From: Planctomycetota bacterium | GTDB lineage: Bacteria; Planctomycetota; Planctomycetia; Gemmatales; Gemmataceae | Reading direction: 5' to 3' | Length of the DNA: 33,425 nucleotides | NCBI GenBank assembly: GCA_021325115.1 | Contig: JAJPHU010000252.1 | Location: 1-33,425, forward strand | Part shown: positions 31,734-33,425 of the stretch, one piece after another | How positions within the stretch are numbered: the first letter of the stretch is position 1 | How the letters are laid out: each line of letters starts with the position of its first letter | The notes under the pieces: generated by a model | Database searches by the model: none | What the model was told of the DNA's origin: nothing | The model's input: only the letters and a program-made list of their open reading frames with translations | Made by a program: the position numbers and the translations under genes

Positions 31734-32459
31734 TCACTCGGCGTAGCGGCGTTGCATATCGTATTCCGGCTGCGTGCCGATGACAAAATATTGCTCCTTG
31801 TCTTGACCGCGCAGCCAGCGGAAGCCGACTTTCTGCAACGTCATTTCTCCCGTCAACGGCGTGCCATCGGCATACCGGGCGTGGTAGTCGGAAGGATAAA
31901 CACGCCGCAGCACGAGGCTCGGTCCCTTGATTCGCACAAAGCCATCAACCACTTCGTAGCAGAAAGAACGCTGGCCGGGCGGCACGGCGATATCATCCCG
32001 CGGTTCAACCTCGGCCCGGATCCGTCCGCGATAACCCGACGGCACGATCAACTCGACCGTGAAACGCGGCTCGGCATACATTTCCACAACGAATTCCGGC
32101 TTGCGTCGCTCCGCATTTTCGAAGGGATGGACCGGCTCGATACGCTGGATCGATTCCGTGGAGATACTGATTTGATCAGGCAAGTAACCTGCCGCAGACG
32201 CCTCGACGCGGACACCAAAATCGCCATAAGGAGCCGCCCGCAGATGAGCGATGCCATCCGCACCTGTGCGCTGGGAGGAATCAAACGGCGCCAGAGAATC
32301 CCGCGCTAAGGGATAGGAAAGATGGACATCGGCGTTAGCGATCGGCTTCTTCGTCTCGGCGTCACGCACCAACACCGGCACAGGCCGATAGCGATACAAG
32401 ACCTGACATCCCGAAGCCAGCACAAGCAGGAAAACCAGGCCCAGCCGAAGTTTCCCCAT
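31734..32459 (-). CDS. Lipoprotein with carboxypeptidase-regulatory-like beta-sandwich domain
   Basis: The 241-residue product has a lipoprotein signal (LRLGLVFLLVLASGC, Cys at 18). A beta-rich domain with the CarboxypepD_reg-like pattern follows: VPVLVRDAETKKPIANADVHLSYP, RTGADGIAHLRAAPYGDFGVRVEASAAGYLP. A second part (about 115-241) is also strand-rich: FTVELIVPSGYRGRIRAEVEPRDD and LTGEMTLQKVGFRWLRG. Such domains stabilise or link secreted proteins; no enzyme motif is seen. Start at 32459 follows GAAGGAAGG. The frame is open to 32489 but lacks other support. Probably upstream of pssA as a separate unit (111-nt gap). Confidence 0.75.
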   Translation of the reverse strand: MGKLRLGLVFLLVLASGCQVLYRYRPVPVLVRDAETKKPIANADVHLSYPLARDSLAPFDSSQRTGADGIAHLRAAPYGDFGVRVEASAAGYLPDQISISTESIQRIEPVHPFENAERRKPEFVVEMYAEPRFTVELIVPSGYRGRIRAEVEPRDDIAVPPGQRSFCYEVVDGFVRIKGPSLVLRRVYPSDYHARYADGTPLTGEMTLQKVGFRWLRGQDKEQYFVIGTQPEYDMQRRYAE

Positions 32460-32788
32460 AAACCTTCCTTCGCATAAACACAATTTCATCTTTTGCCGTT
32501 TAGCTATGGCGTAAAGTTAGCGGAAGAAACGCCTTCCCCCTTGTAGAGAGAGTTGGGTTGGGGGCTCGAGCGCATGGCAAGCGGGTGTAGCGTTTTTCTC
32601 CCTTCCCCTTGTGGGGGAGGGAGGAAGACATCTAGCCGCTACACCTACTGGCAATGCGTTCCAGAACTCCTTAGCTGAATGGCCCTCCCCCCACAAGGAG
32701 GAAGGGGGAGGACCGCTCGCCTATAGAGCGGAGCGCGAACGCGCTCCGCTCCGCGTCATGGCTAAACGGTAAAGGGCCAAACCGCTTC
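32460..32788. repeat. Nested palindromic repeat block (family D and smaller hairpins)
   Basis: The 329-nt spacer is largely repeats. Outer arms near 32571-32592 and 32636-32657 (cgcatggcaagcgggtgtagcg type) enclose a C/G-rich hairpin (cccttccccttgtgggggaggg, about 32600-32622). A similar C/G-rich segment lies at 32683-32711 and a partial one at 32531-32562. A perfect 12-bp hairpin, gagcggagcgcg (32726-32737) with its complement at 32740-32751, follows. No gene is seen. It looks like palindromes inserted into palindromes. Confidence 0.7.
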
Positions 32789-33425
32789 TTACGGATGGGG
32801 CGGTAGTGGCGGCGAACCGTTCGGCGCAACGAATGTTGCCGGCATCGTTGGGGACGCCGGCTTGGGGATGGCGTCGGGATAACGCTCTTCCAGGACATAA
32901 GTTTGGGGGATGAAGATCCGTTCTCCCGGCACCAGTTGCCCCGTATCTCTCATCCGATCGCTGGCGCGAGCATGATTCTGATTGTGGCGCTGCAATGCCT
33001 TGGCATATTTTTCCGACAGGAGAAACTGTTTGCTAATTGACTCGAAAGTATCGCCGGGTTTGCACACGTATTCAAACTCATCGTAAACGGTCACGCTCGC
33101 TCCGTTATTCGCTGGCCGCTGTGGAGTTGGCGCTGAAGCGTGAGCTTGTAGCGGCGAAGAAGGCGGCGTCGGCAGCGGCAGCGGCGCCGGTTTGACGCCG
33201 ATGGGTCCGGACGCAGGCGAGGAGTTATCCGGCACGAAAGAACTGCCCTGGTCGGGCGGTTTGGGCGGTGCCAGCGGTGTTGCAGAAGAAGCCGGGGCCG
33301 GCTTGGATGTTGGATCTGGCCCCCCAAGCGACGTAGGCGGCAACAGCGAAGAAGGTGCCGGGGCTGGTGTTGTTGACGACGGCGGCGGCACAGGTGCCAC
33401 CACAGGCGTGGAAGACGGTGCTGGA
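32789..33425 (-). CDS. LysM-domain protein, 5' end outside window
   Basis: The frame is open to the right edge with no stop; the GTG at 33403 is only an internal codon. The visible part (about 212 residues) has a long Pro/Ser/Ala-rich region, then a LysM module with EYVCKPGDTFESISKQFLLSEKYAKALQRHNQ and LVPGERIFIPQ, and a Pro-rich C-terminus. LysM modules bind peptidoglycan or related N-acetylglucosamine polymers, so the protein is probably at or anchored to the cell wall (inference). Its N-terminus, including any signal or other domain, is not visible. Confidence 0.85.
   Translation of the reverse strand, partial: PAPSSTPVVAPVPPPSSTTPAPAPSSLLPPTSLGGPDPTSKPAPASSATPLAPPKPPDQGSSFVPDNSSPASGPIGVKPAPLPLPTPPSSPLQAHASAPTPQRPANNGASVTVYDEFEYVCKPGDTFESISKQFLLSEKYAKALQRHNQNHARASDRMRDTGQLVPGERIFIPQTYVLEERYPDAIPKPASPTMPATFVAPNGSPPLPPHP

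Noticed and set aside
1-33425. tRNA or rRNA genes
   Set aside because: I scanned by eye for T-loop consensus (GGTTCGAATCC-like) and rRNA landmarks and found none. A tRNA search tool would be decisive.
1-33425. Insertion sequences, integrases or phage genes
   Set aside because: No transposase, integrase or phage protein motifs are seen in the translated genes. The palindromes are too short to encode one.

Overview
The window looks like chromosomal DNA from a planctomycete of the Gemmataceae type. The evidence is a TIGR03000-type secreted protein (7206-7745), a DUF1559-type pseudopilin (22792-23520), secreted beta-propeller and HEAT proteins with low-complexity tails, and an FGE-sulfatase-like domain fused to a peptidase. 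lpxB, a TolC-like channel, a Wza-like export lipoprotein and several lipobox proteins indicate a diderm, Gram-negative-type envelope. This placement is inferred from protein families; no rRNA or tRNA is visible.

Region 1 (1-7745, all minus strand) is a carboxylate-metabolism block. Read in its own direction it encodes a TIGR03000 secreted protein, a Tat-exported oxalate-decarboxylase-type bicupin, a pyruvate-oxidase-like TPP enzyme, a mandelate-racemase-subgroup enolase and a large FAD/4Fe-4S 2-hydroxyacid dehydrogenase cut by the left edge. Hairpins separate most of these genes. Region 2 (7949-13532, plus) holds a polysaccharide-export lipoprotein, a membrane-anchored foldase with two complete SurA/parvulin-like units, and a prolyl-oligopeptidase fused to an FGE-like domain. 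Region 3 (13820-16205) holds a small membrane protein divergent from an RraA-type lyase, then lpxB.

Region 4 (16478-22387, minus) is the most coherent unit: a five-gene operon with an EmrA-like adaptor, a TolC-like channel, two unrecognised envelope proteins and a 14-TM EmrB-like MFS pump. Intergenic gaps are 12 and 3 nt, followed by an ATGA overlap and a longer overlap. A 404-nt spacer separates it from the divergent pseudopilin gene.

Region 5 (22792-28758) holds the pseudopilin, a Gly-rich membrane protein, an M24 peptidase, a HEAT-repeat secreted protein, an integral membrane protein and a secreted protein of a family without known function. Region 6 (29162-32459, minus) is pssA-ribE-rsmA with a lipoprotein gene upstream. 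A LysM protein is cut by the right edge.

The main unexplained structure is a set of intergenic palindromes, 45-110 bp long and in several sequence families, at many gene borders. Several overlap coding ends: they provide stop codons or C-terminal residues for the bicupin, the TIGR03000 protein, ribE and a convergent gene pair. The ribE start codon directly follows a four-copy 7-bp tandem repeat that can fold back on upstream mRNA and leaves no visible Shine-Dalgarno.
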